A stretch of 64,000 bases of DNA from Treponema sp. Its GTDB lineage: Bacteria > Spirochaetota > Spirochaetia > Treponematales > Treponemataceae. Positions 25,651 through 33,951 of the stretch are shown here, one piece after another. Positions within the stretch are counted from its first letter, which is position 1. Every line of letters starts with the position of its first letter. Both the position numbers and the translations under genes were made by a program. Under the pieces are notes generated by a model, which searched no databases, was not told the origin of the DNA, and saw only the letters and a program-made list of their open reading frames with translations. Location: positions 62,001 through 126,000 of the forward strand of contig JAFLSQ010000002.1 of the NCBI GenBank assembly GCA_022510865.1, given 5' to 3'.

Positions 25651-27459
25651 CTATCTTCCGAAAAATCCCCGGACTTTCTGCCAGAATGTCTTTTTAGGCT
25701 CGGGAGCGGGTGTGACAGCGTTCGCACCGCGCGATTTCTGTGATGATTTTCCGCCATTTGCGTTGTAGGATTTTTTCTTGTAATCGCCTTTTTTGTATAT
25801 ATCCCGGTAGGACTCTTTCTTGTAGTCGCCCTTCTTGTATATGTCCCGGTAGGATTCTTTCTTGAAGTCGTCTTTCTTGTATATGTCCCGGTAAGATTCT
25901 TTCTTGTAGTCGCTTTTCTTGTATGCGCCCGGAGCGGAATCCGGCTTTTTTCCGTCTGATTTTTTTTGCCCGCCGGTGTTTTTCTGCTGGTCGGATGCGA
26001 AAGTCTCCTTGTAGAGCCTCATGCGCTCATCATAGGAAAGCCCCGCCAATTTCTGCGGGTCAATGAAAGCCGCGCCCTTGCGCTTCTGGCCGCCCTTCCC
26101 CGAGCCGCCGTTTTTGCCCCCGGATTTTTTGTAGCCGTCTTTTTTCCCGTCATAAGACGTTCCGCCACCTGATTTTCCGCCGGAACGTCCGCCACGAGAA
26201 TCACGCGGCCTGTTATGAATGTCACCGTCACGGCCTTTGCGGTAGCCGCCGCGGTTATCATAATCATCATCCCCGCGCCAGTTCTCGGTCTTGATGTACA
26301 TTCCCGCTGACTTGTCCTCCTCCATCTGCTCAGGATACGCGACAGTCGCAGGAATCGACATCTCGATGTACCGCTCGATTGCGGGCAGATTGTAGACATC
26401 CTGCTCGCTGCAAAAAGTGTACGCTTTTCCGGTTCTGCCGGCGCGCGCAGTGCGCCCGATTCTGTGCACGTAATTCTCGGCCTCAACAGGAAGGTCATAA
26501 TTGATTACCATCGCAAGGTCGTCCACATCAATTCCGCGCGCGGCGACATCCGTGGCAACAAGAATTCTGATTTCCCCCGCCTTGAAACTTTTGAGAATTT
26601 GCAGGCGTTTTGACTGCGGCAAATCCCCAATCATGAATTCCGCCTTGATGCCGTTTATCACAAGACGCTTGGCGACAACCTCGCAGCACCTTTTTGTGTT
26701 GCAGAAGATTATCGCGCTCTCCGGGTTCTCATGCCTCAGAATGCCCACAAGAAGCTTCATTTTCTCATCGCTGGAGACGTGCAGAAGCTCCTGCTGAATC
26801 TCGCTCACGGTGATGTTCTCAGCCTCGATTGTAATCTCAACCGGGTCACGGGTGTATTCCCACGCAAGATTTTTCACATACGTGTTCAGCGTGGCAGAGA
26901 AAAGCATTGTCTGGCGGCTCTCTGCCTCGGGAAGGCATTTCAGGATTTTCCGCAGGTCATCGTAAAAGCCCATGTCGAACATACGGTCGGCCTCGTCAAT
27001 CACGCAGAAATGCGCGCCGGTCAAATCAAGGTTTCCGCCCTCGTTCAGGTCAATCACACGGCCGGGGGTTCCAATCAGAATGTCAACGCCTTTTTTGAGC
27101 GCGGCAATCTGCTTCTCATACCCAACGCCGCCGTACACGGAGAACGGACGCAGTCCGCTTGTTCCAACAAGAACCTTGGCCTCCTCCTCAATCTGCACGG
27201 CAAGCTCGCGCGTGGGGGCAAGAATCAGGCAGCGTTTTCCCGCGTTGCCCTCCTTGAGCATCTCGCTGATGACTGCCACAAGGTATGCGGCAGTCTTTCC
27301 GGTTCCAGTCTGGGACTGGACGTACAAATCAGGGCCTTTTCCGCCGCTTGCCTGCGACGCCTTAATCACCTGCTCCTGGACGGGCGTGCAGCTCACGTAC
27401 CCCGCCTGCTCAATCCCTTTTAAAAGTCTCTGGTCAAGACCAAATTCAACAAAATCCAT
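25651..27459 (-). CDS. DEAD-box ATP-dependent RNA helicase with 14-aa C-terminal repeats
   Basis: A 602-aa RhlE/DeaD-type RNA helicase that unwinds structured RNA in ribosome assembly or RNA decay. Motifs are FGLDQRLLKGIEQAGYVSCTPVQ (Q motif), QTGTGKT (I), PTRELAVQ (Ia), VIDEADRMFDMGF (II, DEAD), FSATL (III), ATDVAARGIDVDDL and HRIGRTARAGRTG (VI), all within about residues 1-370. The C-terminal 230 residues are Lys/Gly/Arg-rich and disordered. They end in near-exact repeats of SYRDIYKKGDYKKE (about four copies). Such basic tails usually bind RNA non-specifically. AGAGGA lies before the ATG. Confidence 0.93.
   Translation of the reverse strand: MDFVEFGLDQRLLKGIEQAGYVSCTPVQEQVIKASQASGGKGPDLYVQSQTGTGKTAAYLVAVISEMLKEGNAGKRCLILAPTRELAVQIEEEAKVLVGTSGLRPFSVYGGVGYEKQIAALKKGVDILIGTPGRVIDLNEGGNLDLTGAHFCVIDEADRMFDMGFYDDLRKILKCLPEAESRQTMLFSATLNTYVKNLAWEYTRDPVEITIEAENITVSEIQQELLHVSSDEKMKLLVGILRHENPESAIIFCNTKRCCEVVAKRLVINGIKAEFMIGDLPQSKRLQILKSFKAGEIRILVATDVAARGIDVDDLAMVINYDLPVEAENYVHRIGRTARAGRTGKAYTFCSEQDVYNLPAIERYIEMSIPATVAYPEQMEEDKSAGMYIKTENWRGDDDYDNRGGYRKGRDGDIHNRPRDSRGGRSGGKSGGGTSYDGKKDGYKKSGGKNGGSGKGGQKRKGAAFIDPQKLAGLSYDERMRLYKETFASDQQKNTGGQKKSDGKKPDSAPGAYKKSDYKKESYRDIYKKDDFKKESYRDIYKKGDYKKESYRDIYKKGDYKKKSYNANGGKSSQKSRGANAVTPAPEPKKTFWQKVRGFFGR
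25763..25928 (-). repeat. Coding tandem repeat, 42-bp units, in the helicase tail
   Basis: About four imperfect 42-bp units encode SYRDIYKK(G/D)(D/F)(Y/F)KKE. The DNA copies are close to identical (ttcttgtatatgtcccggta core), so copy number could vary by slippage in frame. Confidence 0.85.
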
Positions 27460-27644
27460 AAAATTCCTCTGGGCGGCATCCTTGCCGCAAAATATATTTT
27501 ACCGCACAATACACAGATTGCGGGATAATCGCTGAGCGAAGGGACTTTAATTATAATGCTTTTTTCCGATTATGTGAACACGGATTGCGAACAAGTGCGG
27601 ATGACAGCCCCGCGGATTTCTCTGCCTTGCCCGGAAAAACAGCC

Positions 27645-28610
27645 TTACTCAGCGGAGGACGCTTTTCTTCCAAGCAGAAAACCGGGCACGCACATAGCCG
27701 CGCCGCACAGAAAGGTCACAATTCCATAGACACGCATCTGCGAAAGAATCCTGCCAGCATAAGCCCACACCACGGCAAAAATCCCATCGGGCAGGCCGGC
27801 ATCGCGCAGGAAGTCAGAGAGCGCGGACGGAACGACGGACGCTCCCACAATCGCGCAAACAAAAATCACCACGCCAACCGCAATCGCCGGAACAGAGACA
27901 AACCGGAGCCACGCAAAGACATCCCTGTTAATCAGCAGGATTGCCAACGCAAGAACCGCGCAGCACACGACGCAAATCACGAAAAACCTGAGCGAAAGCA
28001 GGAGGCGCAGAGTCCTGAGCCAGCCAAAAACATCCGCGGTCTCCTCCCGAACCTCGTCAAGCGCGGCGGCAATCTCCGGGAGGGCGGCCTCAACAGACGC
28101 TTCCACGGCCTTGTCAATCCCGCTACGGTCCACCGTCTCTCCAGTGCGCACCTCATATATGTCAATGGATTTGTTTATGACTCTGGTGATGTCATCCGCA
28201 TTGATTTCAAGGTCGGCCTTCGCACCGGTCACATAGTCCACCATCTCAGCGGCATATTTGTCAATAAAATCAGAGACCTCAGGCGCAGAGAGAATCTCCG
28301 TGATGAGCTCGCTCTCGACATCCACATCATAGTCCTGCAAGAACGACTGCACAATCCCGCTCACGTCAAACAGCGATGCCCCGCTGCGCTCATCAAAATC
28401 ATACTGCGCAAGGCTGATTGTCCTGCCATCAGGATGAAAAAGCCCGTCATCATACTGCGGCGCGGACTTTGAGGCCATCCCCATCATCTGCGCGGCTACA
28501 TCAAGAATCGCAGAATACCTGAAATTGAAGCGAACCACAGATAGCAGCAAAGTAAAAAGAAGGCAGAGCGCGAAAATCACGCTGAGCAAAACAGAAAGAG
28601 CTTTTTTCAT
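27645..28610 (-). CDS. Hypothetical membrane protein
   Basis: A 321-aa protein with an N-terminal membrane helix or uncleaved signal (MKKALSVLLSVIFALCLLFTLLLSVV) and an extracytoplasmic helical region of about 170 residues. Three further hydrophobic segments lie near the C-terminus (FFVICVVCCAVLALAILLI, VSVPAIAVGVVIFVCAIVGASVV, YGIVTFLCGAAMCVPGFLLG). GGAGGA precedes the ATG. I recognise no family; the topology (one helix, soluble region, three helices) is the only clue. The 185 bases downstream, up to the helicase gene, hold no other gene that I can support. Confidence 0.7.
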   Translation of the reverse strand: MKKALSVLLSVIFALCLLFTLLLSVVRFNFRYSAILDVAAQMMGMASKSAPQYDDGLFHPDGRTISLAQYDFDERSGASLFDVSGIVQSFLQDYDVDVESELITEILSAPEVSDFIDKYAAEMVDYVTGAKADLEINADDITRVINKSIDIYEVRTGETVDRSGIDKAVEASVEAALPEIAAALDEVREETADVFGWLRTLRLLLSLRFFVICVVCCAVLALAILLINRDVFAWLRFVSVPAIAVGVVIFVCAIVGASVVPSALSDFLRDAGLPDGIFAVVWAYAGRILSQMRVYGIVTFLCGAAMCVPGFLLGRKASSAE

Positions 28611-28633
28611 AACAAAAATCCTCCACGTTAAAA

Positions 28634-28834
28634 TTATGATTTTTTCTCGCGGCTTCTCACCTTGTTCAAATCCTTGTAGTAATCCAGATACTGCACCAGA
28701 ATCCCCAGCGCCATCTGCACGCTCTGCTGCACCTGCTCGTCCTCCTCGGCCTCATCAACATCGGGATTGAAAATGGCGTCACGGAGACGGCAAAACTCAT
28801 TGTTCATTGCAAGATATTTTTCAGTCGCGGTCAT
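28634..28834 (-). CDS. Small hypothetical acidic protein
   Basis: A 66-aa protein read from ATG 28834 (MTATEKYLAMNNEFCRLRDA), not from the longer track ORF. It is acidic in the middle (DVDEAEEDEQVQQS) and likely helical throughout, ending in a basic tail (RSREKKS). There is no recognised domain. The start is supported by a promoter whose -10 box ends six bases before the ATG. It precedes the membrane protein gene by 23 bases, so the two may form an operon. Confidence 0.65.
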   Translation of the reverse strand: MTATEKYLAMNNEFCRLRDAIFNPDVDEAEEDEQVQQSVQMALGILVQYLDYYKDLNKVRSREKKS

Positions 28835-28840
28835 AGCATC

Positions 28841-28870
28841 ATTATACCAGAAATGCGGCAGGCTTTGCAA
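28841..28870 (-). promoter_or_regulatory. Promoter giving a predicted leaderless start for the 66-aa protein
   Basis: On the minus strand TTGCAA (28870-28865), 18-base spacer, TATAAT (28846-28841), six bases, then ATG at 28834. No Shine-Dalgarno sequence. Confidence 0.65.
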
Positions 28871-28950
28871 ACGGGAAATCAAGGCAAAAAAATCAGGCAG
28901 GCACACGCGGATTTCCTGACGAATCCCGGAGAATCAGGGGGCGCAGTCTA

Positions 28951-28979
28951 TTCAATTTTTCTTCCGGGAATGATATACT
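28951..28979 (+). promoter_or_regulatory. Promoter giving a predicted leaderless start for the rRNA methyltransferase
   Basis: TTCAAT (28951-28956), 17-base spacer, TATACT (28974-28979), six bases, then ATG at 28986. It is divergent from the previous promoter. Confidence 0.55.
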
Positions 28980-28985
28980 CGCCTT

Positions 28986-30161
28986 ATGGACGCTCAGAAC
29001 GAAGACAGAACCGATTATCACGCCCGGATTTTCGCGAACAGGCTCAGAAAAAAATACAGGGAGCTGCGCAGGTGGGCGCGCAAAAACCGCGTGACCTGCT
29101 ACCGTCTCTATGACCGAGACATCCCCGAAGTGCCGCTCTGCGTGGATTTGTACGAGCTTCTGCCCGGCGGGATTGACTCGCCTATGGAGGCGATAAAATT
29201 CCTTGCCGCGCAGAACGCGCGGATTTCTGCGGGAGACACCGCGGACGAATCGGACATAAAATCCCGGACTTACGCAGTCATCTATCTTTATGAGAAATCC
29301 TACAAGAGCGGCTACGATGAGGCGTGGCTTTCTGTGATGGCCGCAAGCGCGGCGCAGGTTCTGGAAGTACCCGAGAATCACGTTGTGCGGAAATTCCGGG
29401 GCCGGAAAAATCACAAGAGCGATGATGACGACAGCCTTGCCCAGTACCAGAAGTCCGGCGCGTCCGCAGCGCAGGACATCACGATAAAAGGCATTGTTCA
29501 GGAGCAGGGGCAGATTTTCCATGTGGATTTGACAAGCTATCTTGACACCGGGCTTTTCCTTGACCACCGCCCGCTCCGTGAGGCAGTCCGCGCCCGGGCC
29601 GCAAAAAAACGCGTGCTGAACCTTTTCTGCTACACCGGAAGTTTCTCCGTCTATGCGGCGCAGGGAGGCGCAAAATCCGTGGAGTCTGTTGATTTATCGC
29701 ACACATACCTTGCATGGGCACAGGAGAATATGCGGGCGAACGGATTCACAGACAAAAAAAAGTATTCGTTCATCCGCGCGGACTGCGTGCGCTTTCTGCA
29801 AGAGAAGGCGCTTGACGCAAAGAAAGGCGCGCTCAAAAAAGACGATTTTTATGACCTGATTGTTCTGGATCCGCCGACGTTCAGCAACAGCAAGTCCGCG
29901 TCAAACGTGCTGGACATCAGGCGCGACTGGCCGCAGCTTGTGAAGGACTGCCTGAACATCCTTGCGCCCGGCGGAACGCTCTATTTCTCCTCGAACGCCG
30001 AGCACATAAAAATCGATGAGCAGAGGATTCCGGCAAGGACAATCAGCGAGAGCGCTTTCACCTGCACAGAAATCACGCAGGACACAATCCCCCGCGATTT
30101 TTCCGCCCGAAGACCGCACAAAGTGTGGGAATTCCGGCTGACACGCGCGCAAAGTTTCTAG
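28986..30161 (+). CDS. SAM-dependent rRNA methyltransferase, RlmK/RlmI-like
   Basis: A 391-aa Rossmann-fold methyltransferase resembling the C-terminal half of RlmL (the RlmK part, m7G2069 of 23S rRNA) and RlmI. RVLNLFCYTGSFSVYAAQGGA is the SAM-binding motif I (about residue 205-225). VLDPPTFSNSK is the catalytic motif IV typical of this group. LDTGLFLDHRPLREAV is the conserved pre-motif segment. The first 190 residues replace the usual PUA or THUMP RNA-binding domain with a region resembling the RlmK N-terminus (FANRLRKKYRELRRWARKNRVTCYRLYDRDIPE). The modified base cannot be fixed from sequence alone. Confidence 0.88.
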   Translation: MDAQNEDRTDYHARIFANRLRKKYRELRRWARKNRVTCYRLYDRDIPEVPLCVDLYELLPGGIDSPMEAIKFLAAQNARISAGDTADESDIKSRTYAVIYLYEKSYKSGYDEAWLSVMAASAAQVLEVPENHVVRKFRGRKNHKSDDDDSLAQYQKSGASAAQDITIKGIVQEQGQIFHVDLTSYLDTGLFLDHRPLREAVRARAAKKRVLNLFCYTGSFSVYAAQGGAKSVESVDLSHTYLAWAQENMRANGFTDKKKYSFIRADCVRFLQEKALDAKKGALKKDDFYDLIVLDPPTFSNSKSASNVLDIRRDWPQLVKDCLNILAPGGTLYFSSNAEHIKIDEQRIPARTISESAFTCTEITQDTIPRDFSARRPHKVWEFRLTRAQSF

Positions 30162-30167
30162 CCCGCA

Positions 30168-30206
30168 CAAAAAACAAAAGCGGCCTCCGCAGCGCGCGGA
30201 GACCGC
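30168..30206 (-). terminator. Terminator downstream of the BspA-like remnant
   Basis: GCGGCCTCCGC / GCGGAGACCGC hairpin (one mismatch), followed on the minus strand by TTTTGTTTTTTG. Confidence 0.75.
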
Positions 30207-30224
30207 AATGGCAGGAGCCGCGCC

Positions 30225-30425
30225 TTAGGTCGTTTTCTTATAGATACCAGACCAACGATCGCTCACGTCAATTTCGTCATCAGTATCATAGTCATACCAG
30301 CCAACTGGGTCATCAAATGTCACAGACTGAAAGTTGATGCAACCAGCGAACGCACTCTTGCCGATTTTTGTAACGCTGGCAGGAATTACCACGTCACCAG
30401 TAAGACTGCAATTAAAAAAACGCAT
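30225..30425 (-). CDS. BspA-like leucine-rich-repeat remnant
   Basis: A 66-aa ORF that contains only about one and a half LRR_5 / BspA-type repeats (SLTGDVVIPASVTKIGKSAF, then AGCINFQSVTFDDPVGWY) and a short C-terminal tail like those ending treponeme BspA surface proteins. Intact members have many repeats and a signal peptide; neither is present. A TGA lies in frame a few codons upstream, so the gene does not continue 5'. AAGG lies five bases before the ATG and a terminator follows, so a short product could still be made, but a decayed 3' end of a surface-protein gene is more likely. Confidence 0.55.
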   Translation of the reverse strand: MRFFNCSLTGDVVIPASVTKIGKSAFAGCINFQSVTFDDPVGWYDYDTDDEIDVSDRWSGIYKKTT

Positions 30426-30483
30426 ATTTACCTTTTTATCACGGTGTCAATCGCACGGAATTTTTCTCCACCGCACAGCCCAG

Positions 30484-30677
30484 GAACTCCGCAGTAACTC
30501 GCCTCCAAGCTCACAGGGTTTCATCTCCAAACCCTGCGGGCTTAACCACGCAACCTCACAGTGTTTCACCTTTAAGGCTACAGCGTTCCGGAGCAAAACA
30601 CTGTAGCCTTACGCCCGGAACCGTGCAGACTTGCAGCCAGAACACTATAGGCTTGCAGTCCAATCCATGCAGGGTCA
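30484..30677. repeat. Array of degenerate 14-15 bp palindromic units at 22-23 bp spacing
   Basis: At least eight units resembling AAGCCTGCAGGGTT (itself nearly palindromic about CTGCAG) begin at about 30484, 30507, 30529, 30551, 30574, 30597, 30619 and 30641, with a weaker one near 30663. Steps are 22 or 23 bp throughout. Orientation varies because the unit is close to its own reverse complement. The units at 30574 and 30597 also pair as a 15-bp stem hairpin. This fills most of the 500-bp gene-free gap; from 30680 to 30890 I see nothing further. Confidence 0.7.
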
Positions 30678-30891
30678 GAGGCGGGATTAGTGCAATTTTT
30701 ATCGATGGCAGACTAAGGCAATCAAATCAGCGTGTATGCCGGCAAGGTTTGTGTCTCGCACTTTACGTAGAGGCATACGGGGCAGTCAGACCATAACGCG
30801 GACAATCAGAGCGGATTATCTTTGCCGTGCCCAGGCAGTCACCGTCCGTCATCATCAGTTATCATCTTACAGAAAAATTGCTCCGAACAAA

Positions 30892-30917
30892 AAAGGCTTC
30901 CCCGCAAGGAAGCCTTT
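30892..30917 (-). terminator. Terminator of rpmE
   Basis: AAAGGCTTCC-CCGCAA-GGAAGCCTTT hairpin flanked by A and T runs; it follows the rpmE stop on the minus strand and could work both ways. Confidence 0.85.
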
Positions 30918-30936
30918 CTGATACACAGCAAAGCGA

Positions 30937-31146
30937 TTATTTATCGCCCTGAATTCCGTAACGCTTGTTGAACCTGTCGATTCGGCCGGCGGTGTCAACA
31001 AGTTTCTGCTTTCCGGTGTAGAACGGATGGCATGCAGAGCAGATTTCAACCTGGATGTTCTCCACAGTTGAGCGGGTCTCAATCACGTTGCCGCAAAGAC
31101 AAGTGATTTTCGTAAGTTTGTACTCCGGGTGAATTCCCTTTTTCAT
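30937..31146 (-). CDS. rpmE: 50S ribosomal protein bL31 (zinc-binding form)
   Basis: A 69-aa ribosomal protein. The start at ATG 31146 has AGGAG upstream (the track ORF is 19 codons too long). [20 protein letters not shown] and [32 protein letters not shown] are diagnostic. Cysteines in CLC and CSAC make the zinc-binding C+ form, which is replaced by a C- paralogue in zinc-poor conditions in some bacteria; no paralogue is in this window. It has its own promoter downstream of rho. Confidence 0.97.
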   Translation of the reverse strand: MKKGIHPEYKLTKITCLCGNVIETRSTVENIQVEICSACHPFYTGKQKLVDTAGRIDRFNKRYGIQGDK

Positions 31147-31268
31147 TTTATAACTCCTATTCTCTTGCCCGATATTACGCCCGGCCGCCCCTAGCTTGCG
31201 CAAAGCGCATCTATCATTCCGCTACCGTCAACTGATTGTCTAATATCACAAGATAAAATGATTTTGAT

Positions 31269-31298
31269 ATTATACCCAAAAACCGGTTTTCTGGTCAA
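31269..31298 (-). promoter_or_regulatory. Promoter of rpmE
   Basis: On the minus strand TTGACC (31298-31293), 18-base spacer, TATAAT (31274-31269). The leader before rpmE would be about 115 bases. Confidence 0.65.
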
Positions 31299-31316
31299 GC
31301 AGGCAGGAAAAATCCC

Positions 31317-33062
31317 CTAGCCGTCAACCGCCGCAGTCCCCGCGTTCATGCTCGCAAGGAACGCCTCATTGGTCTTGCTCTTTTTCATGCGCTCAAGAAT
31401 CAGCTCGGTAATCTCAACGTCCTCCATGGGATTAAGAACCTTGCGCAGAATCCAGATTTTCTGAAGCTCGTTCTCCGTGAGCAGCAGCTCCTCTTTTCTT
31501 GTCCCCGATTTTTTGATGTTGATTGCGGGGAACAGCCTGCGCTCCGCGAGCTTGCGGTCAAGGTCAATCTCGCTGTTGCCGGTTCCCTTGAACTCCTCAA
31601 AAATAACCTCGTCCATGCGGCTGCCCGTCTCAATCAGAGCGGTGGAGATGATTGTGAGGCTTCCGCCCTCCTCAACATTCCGCGCCGCGCCGAAGAATCT
31701 TTTTGGCTTGAACAACGCGTTCGAGTCCACACCGCCCGAAAGAACTTTTCCCGATGTCTGGACGGTCTGGTTGTAAGCGCGGGCAAGGCGCGTGATTGAG
31801 TCAAGCAGAATCACAACATCACGCTTGTGCTCCACAAGACGCTTGGCCTTCTCCAGAACCATCTCCGCAACCTGAACATGGCGCGTGGCCTGCTCGTCAA
31901 AGGTTGATGAAATCACCTCGCCTTTTATGGCGCGCTCCATCTCGGTGACTTCCTCGGGACGCTCGTCAATCAGAAGGACAATCAGATAGACCTCCGGATT
32001 GTTCGTGGTGATTGCGTTCGCTATTTTCTGCATGAGGATTGTCTTTCCGGCTTTTGGCGGTGCGACAATCAGAAGACGCTGACCCTTGCCAATCGGGGCG
32101 AACAAATCCACGATTCGTGTGGAGACCTCCGTAGAGACAGTCTCCAGCCGGAGCTTCTCATCCGGGTAAAGCGGGGTCAGGTTCTCAAAAGGAACACGTG
32201 TCTGCGCGACGCGCGGCTCATCGTAATTCACGCTCTCAATGCGAAGAAGCGCGAAAAACCGCTCGCCCTCTTTGGGTGAGCGCGTCTGCCCGTAAACGGT
32301 GTCGCCTGTCTTAAGATTGAAAAGCCGAATCTGGCTTGGGCTGATGTAAATGTCATCCGGCCCGGGAAGATAGCTGTTCTGCGGACTGCGCAGAAATCCG
32401 TAGCCGTCAGGCAGAATCTCCAGTGCGCCGGAGGCAAAGATTATTCCGCCGTGCTCCGTGTGCGCCTTGAGGATTACAAAAATCAAGTCCTGCTTTTTCA
32501 TGGGAGCAAGGTCATCTTCCGTAAAGCCGAACTGCATAGCCTGCTCGCGAAGCTCCGGCATACTTTTTATTGTCATGTCATTGATCAGAAGACGCGGCCT
32601 GTTCTCATTATCCTCCGGAGCCACGCTCATCTCCTGGGCAAGAGCCTCGGACATCTCTGCGGAAGGCACAGGATAAGATGCCCTCGCCCCATACGGACGT
32701 TTTGAGCCTTGACCGCGGCGGTTGTTGTATCTGTTCTGATAGTTCTGGCCCGTCCGTCTGTATCCGCCGCGCTCCTGCGGGTGCTCCGCGCTGCCGCGCT
32801 CACTCTGATGCTCCTGCTGCTCGGCGGAAGCCTCTTCTGAGGCGGCCTCCGAATCATCAACTTTTTTCACGACTCTTCTTCTTCGCACGACTGGCTTGCC
32901 GGCCTCCAAATCCGCTGCCCCTGATTTCTCAGAAATCGGCGCGCTCTGAGGTGCGGCCGCAGAATCAGAGCCATCCTGCGAATCAAAATCCAATGCAGCC
33001 TGAGTGCCCGCAGAATCCGCGCCCGCATCCTCATCATGCGGCTTTCTTCTTAAAGGTGCCAT
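31317..33062 (-). CDS. rho: Transcription termination factor Rho, with long acidic N-terminal extension
   Basis: A 581-aa hexameric RNA-dependent ATPase that releases nascent RNA. After an extension of about 165 residues rich in Asp, Glu, Gln, Arg and Gly, the standard protein begins ([21 protein letters not shown]). It includes the cold-shock-like RNA-binding site ([30 protein letters not shown]), Walker [13 protein letters not shown], Walker [17 protein letters not shown], the Q loop around [26 protein letters not shown] and the R loop near [13 protein letters not shown]. Such N-terminal insertions occur in several phyla and may aid RNA binding. A long leader of about 140 bases precedes it, which could serve autoregulation. 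Confidence 0.97.
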   Translation of the reverse strand: MAPLRRKPHDEDAGADSAGTQAALDFDSQDGSDSAAAPQSAPISEKSGAADLEAGKPVVRRRRVVKKVDDSEAASEEASAEQQEHQSERGSAEHPQERGGYRRTGQNYQNRYNNRRGQGSKRPYGARASYPVPSAEMSEALAQEMSVAPEDNENRPRLLINDMTIKSMPELREQAMQFGFTEDDLAPMKKQDLIFVILKAHTEHGGIIFASGALEILPDGYGFLRSPQNSYLPGPDDIYISPSQIRLFNLKTGDTVYGQTRSPKEGERFFALLRIESVNYDEPRVAQTRVPFENLTPLYPDEKLRLETVSTEVSTRIVDLFAPIGKGQRLLIVAPPKAGKTILMQKIANAITTNNPEVYLIVLLIDERPEEVTEMERAIKGEVISSTFDEQATRHVQVAEMVLEKAKRLVEHKRDVVILLDSITRLARAYNQTVQTSGKVLSGGVDSNALFKPKRFFGAARNVEEGGSLTIISTALIETGSRMDEVIFEEFKGTGNSEIDLDRKLAERRLFPAINIKKSGTRKEELLLTENELQKIWILRKVLNPMEDVEITELILERMKKSKTNEAFLASMNAGTAAVDG

Positions 33063-33210
33063 GAGTAATTACTCCATAAAAATAAAGATATATTGATTTT
33101 CATAAAAAACTAAACTTTCAGGATAAAACAGCAGACGAAAAATGATGCGAACCGCACTGCCGCATAAAAAACGCAAAAAAATCGTCCAAAATCCTTGATT
33201 TATTTCTGAT

Positions 33211-33240
33211 ATTATAACTTTTATTTATCAATGATGTCAA
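33211..33240 (-). promoter_or_regulatory. Promoter of rho
   Basis: On the minus strand TTGACA (33240-33235), 18-base spacer, TATAAT (33216-33211). The resulting leader is about 140 bases and A/T-rich. Confidence 0.7.
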
Positions 33241-33260
33241 TTCTTCTTTGCAAACAAATT

Positions 33261-33689
33261 TCATTTCACCACATCCGAGTGGACGAACACCGCGTTCTTG
33301 TACTCGTCGGAGGCAACAGAGAACAAGTCCACGTCAGGCTCATCGTCCAGCATCGTGACCTGCCCGCTGTAATCCACATTGCTGGCAATCCTGATTCTTG
33401 ATGTGCTGATGTCGCTCTCGACAACGCTGCCCGAGCAAATCTCCACGCGCTCCTTGGCAAAAATATCCCCGGTGACGTTCCCCGAAATCACAACCGAGTT
33501 CGCGTCGATTCTATTCACCTCGCAGACAGCCTTTTTGGCAATCTGAAGGTCGCCCTGCGGCGCATTGATTATCCCGCTGAACTTCCCGGTGATTACGAGC
33601 CTGTCCGTGAATTCAAGCGTACCGTTAAACTCAGTCTCCGCACCAAAAACGGTGATGTTCCTCTTTCCAGAATCATTTTTCTCTGCCAT
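33261..33689 (-). CDS. Bactofilin
   Basis: A 142-aa bactofilin (polymer-forming cytoskeletal protein). The central beta-helical DUF583 core is visible from about residue 12 to 115: ITVFGAETEFNGTLEF, LVITGKFSGIINAPQGDLQIAKKA, ANSVVISGNVTGDIFAKERVEI and SRIRIASNVDYSG, with regular hydrophobic/glycine spacing. The disordered ends are short. In spirochaetes bactofilins influence cell helicity and shape. AGAGG precedes the ATG. The gene has its own promoter, and rho follows after about 200 bases. Confidence 0.92.
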   Translation of the reverse strand: MAEKNDSGKRNITVFGAETEFNGTLEFTDRLVITGKFSGIINAPQGDLQIAKKAVCEVNRIDANSVVISGNVTGDIFAKERVEICSGSVVESDISTSRIRIASNVDYSGQVTMLDDEPDVDLFSVASDEYKNAVFVHSDVVK

Positions 33690-33711
33690 GAAAACCTCTG
33701 CTTATTCTCTG

Positions 33712-33740
33712 ATTATACACACAATCCCGCTGATTATCAA
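33712..33740 (-). promoter_or_regulatory. Promoter of the bactofilin gene
   Basis: On the minus strand TTGATA (33740-33735), 17-base spacer, TATAAT (33717-33712). The 210 bases between it and the HU gene stop hold no gene that I can support. Confidence 0.7.
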
Positions 33741-33951
33741 CAACGCGGACGCAAAGCGCATTCCGCCTCGCCCGGAAAGCAAAATCAGGCGCAGGAGCGG
33801 CAAAAAAAAATCAAACGATGCAAAAAAATGCGTCCGCAAGAAAACGCCTGTAAATCGCCGGCAGGAAGAAAATCCGCCTAAAATCTCCGGTGATTTCTCA
33901 GACTTTCTCGGATTTCTCAGCCCGCAACCGGATTCAGAGACCGCACACAAA

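Noticed and set aside
25763-25928. Possible CRISPR-like repeat cluster
   Set aside because: The repeats are contiguous 42-bp coding units inside the helicase reading frame, without spacers.
27585-28472. 295-aa plus-strand ORF
   Set aside because: It is antisense to the membrane protein gene with its Shine-Dalgarno, and its composition (Arg, Asn, His-rich) is that of a shadow frame.
30484-30677. Possible CRISPR array or attachment site
   Set aside because: The period is only 22-23 bp with degenerate units and no unique spacers; no integrase or Cas gene is near.
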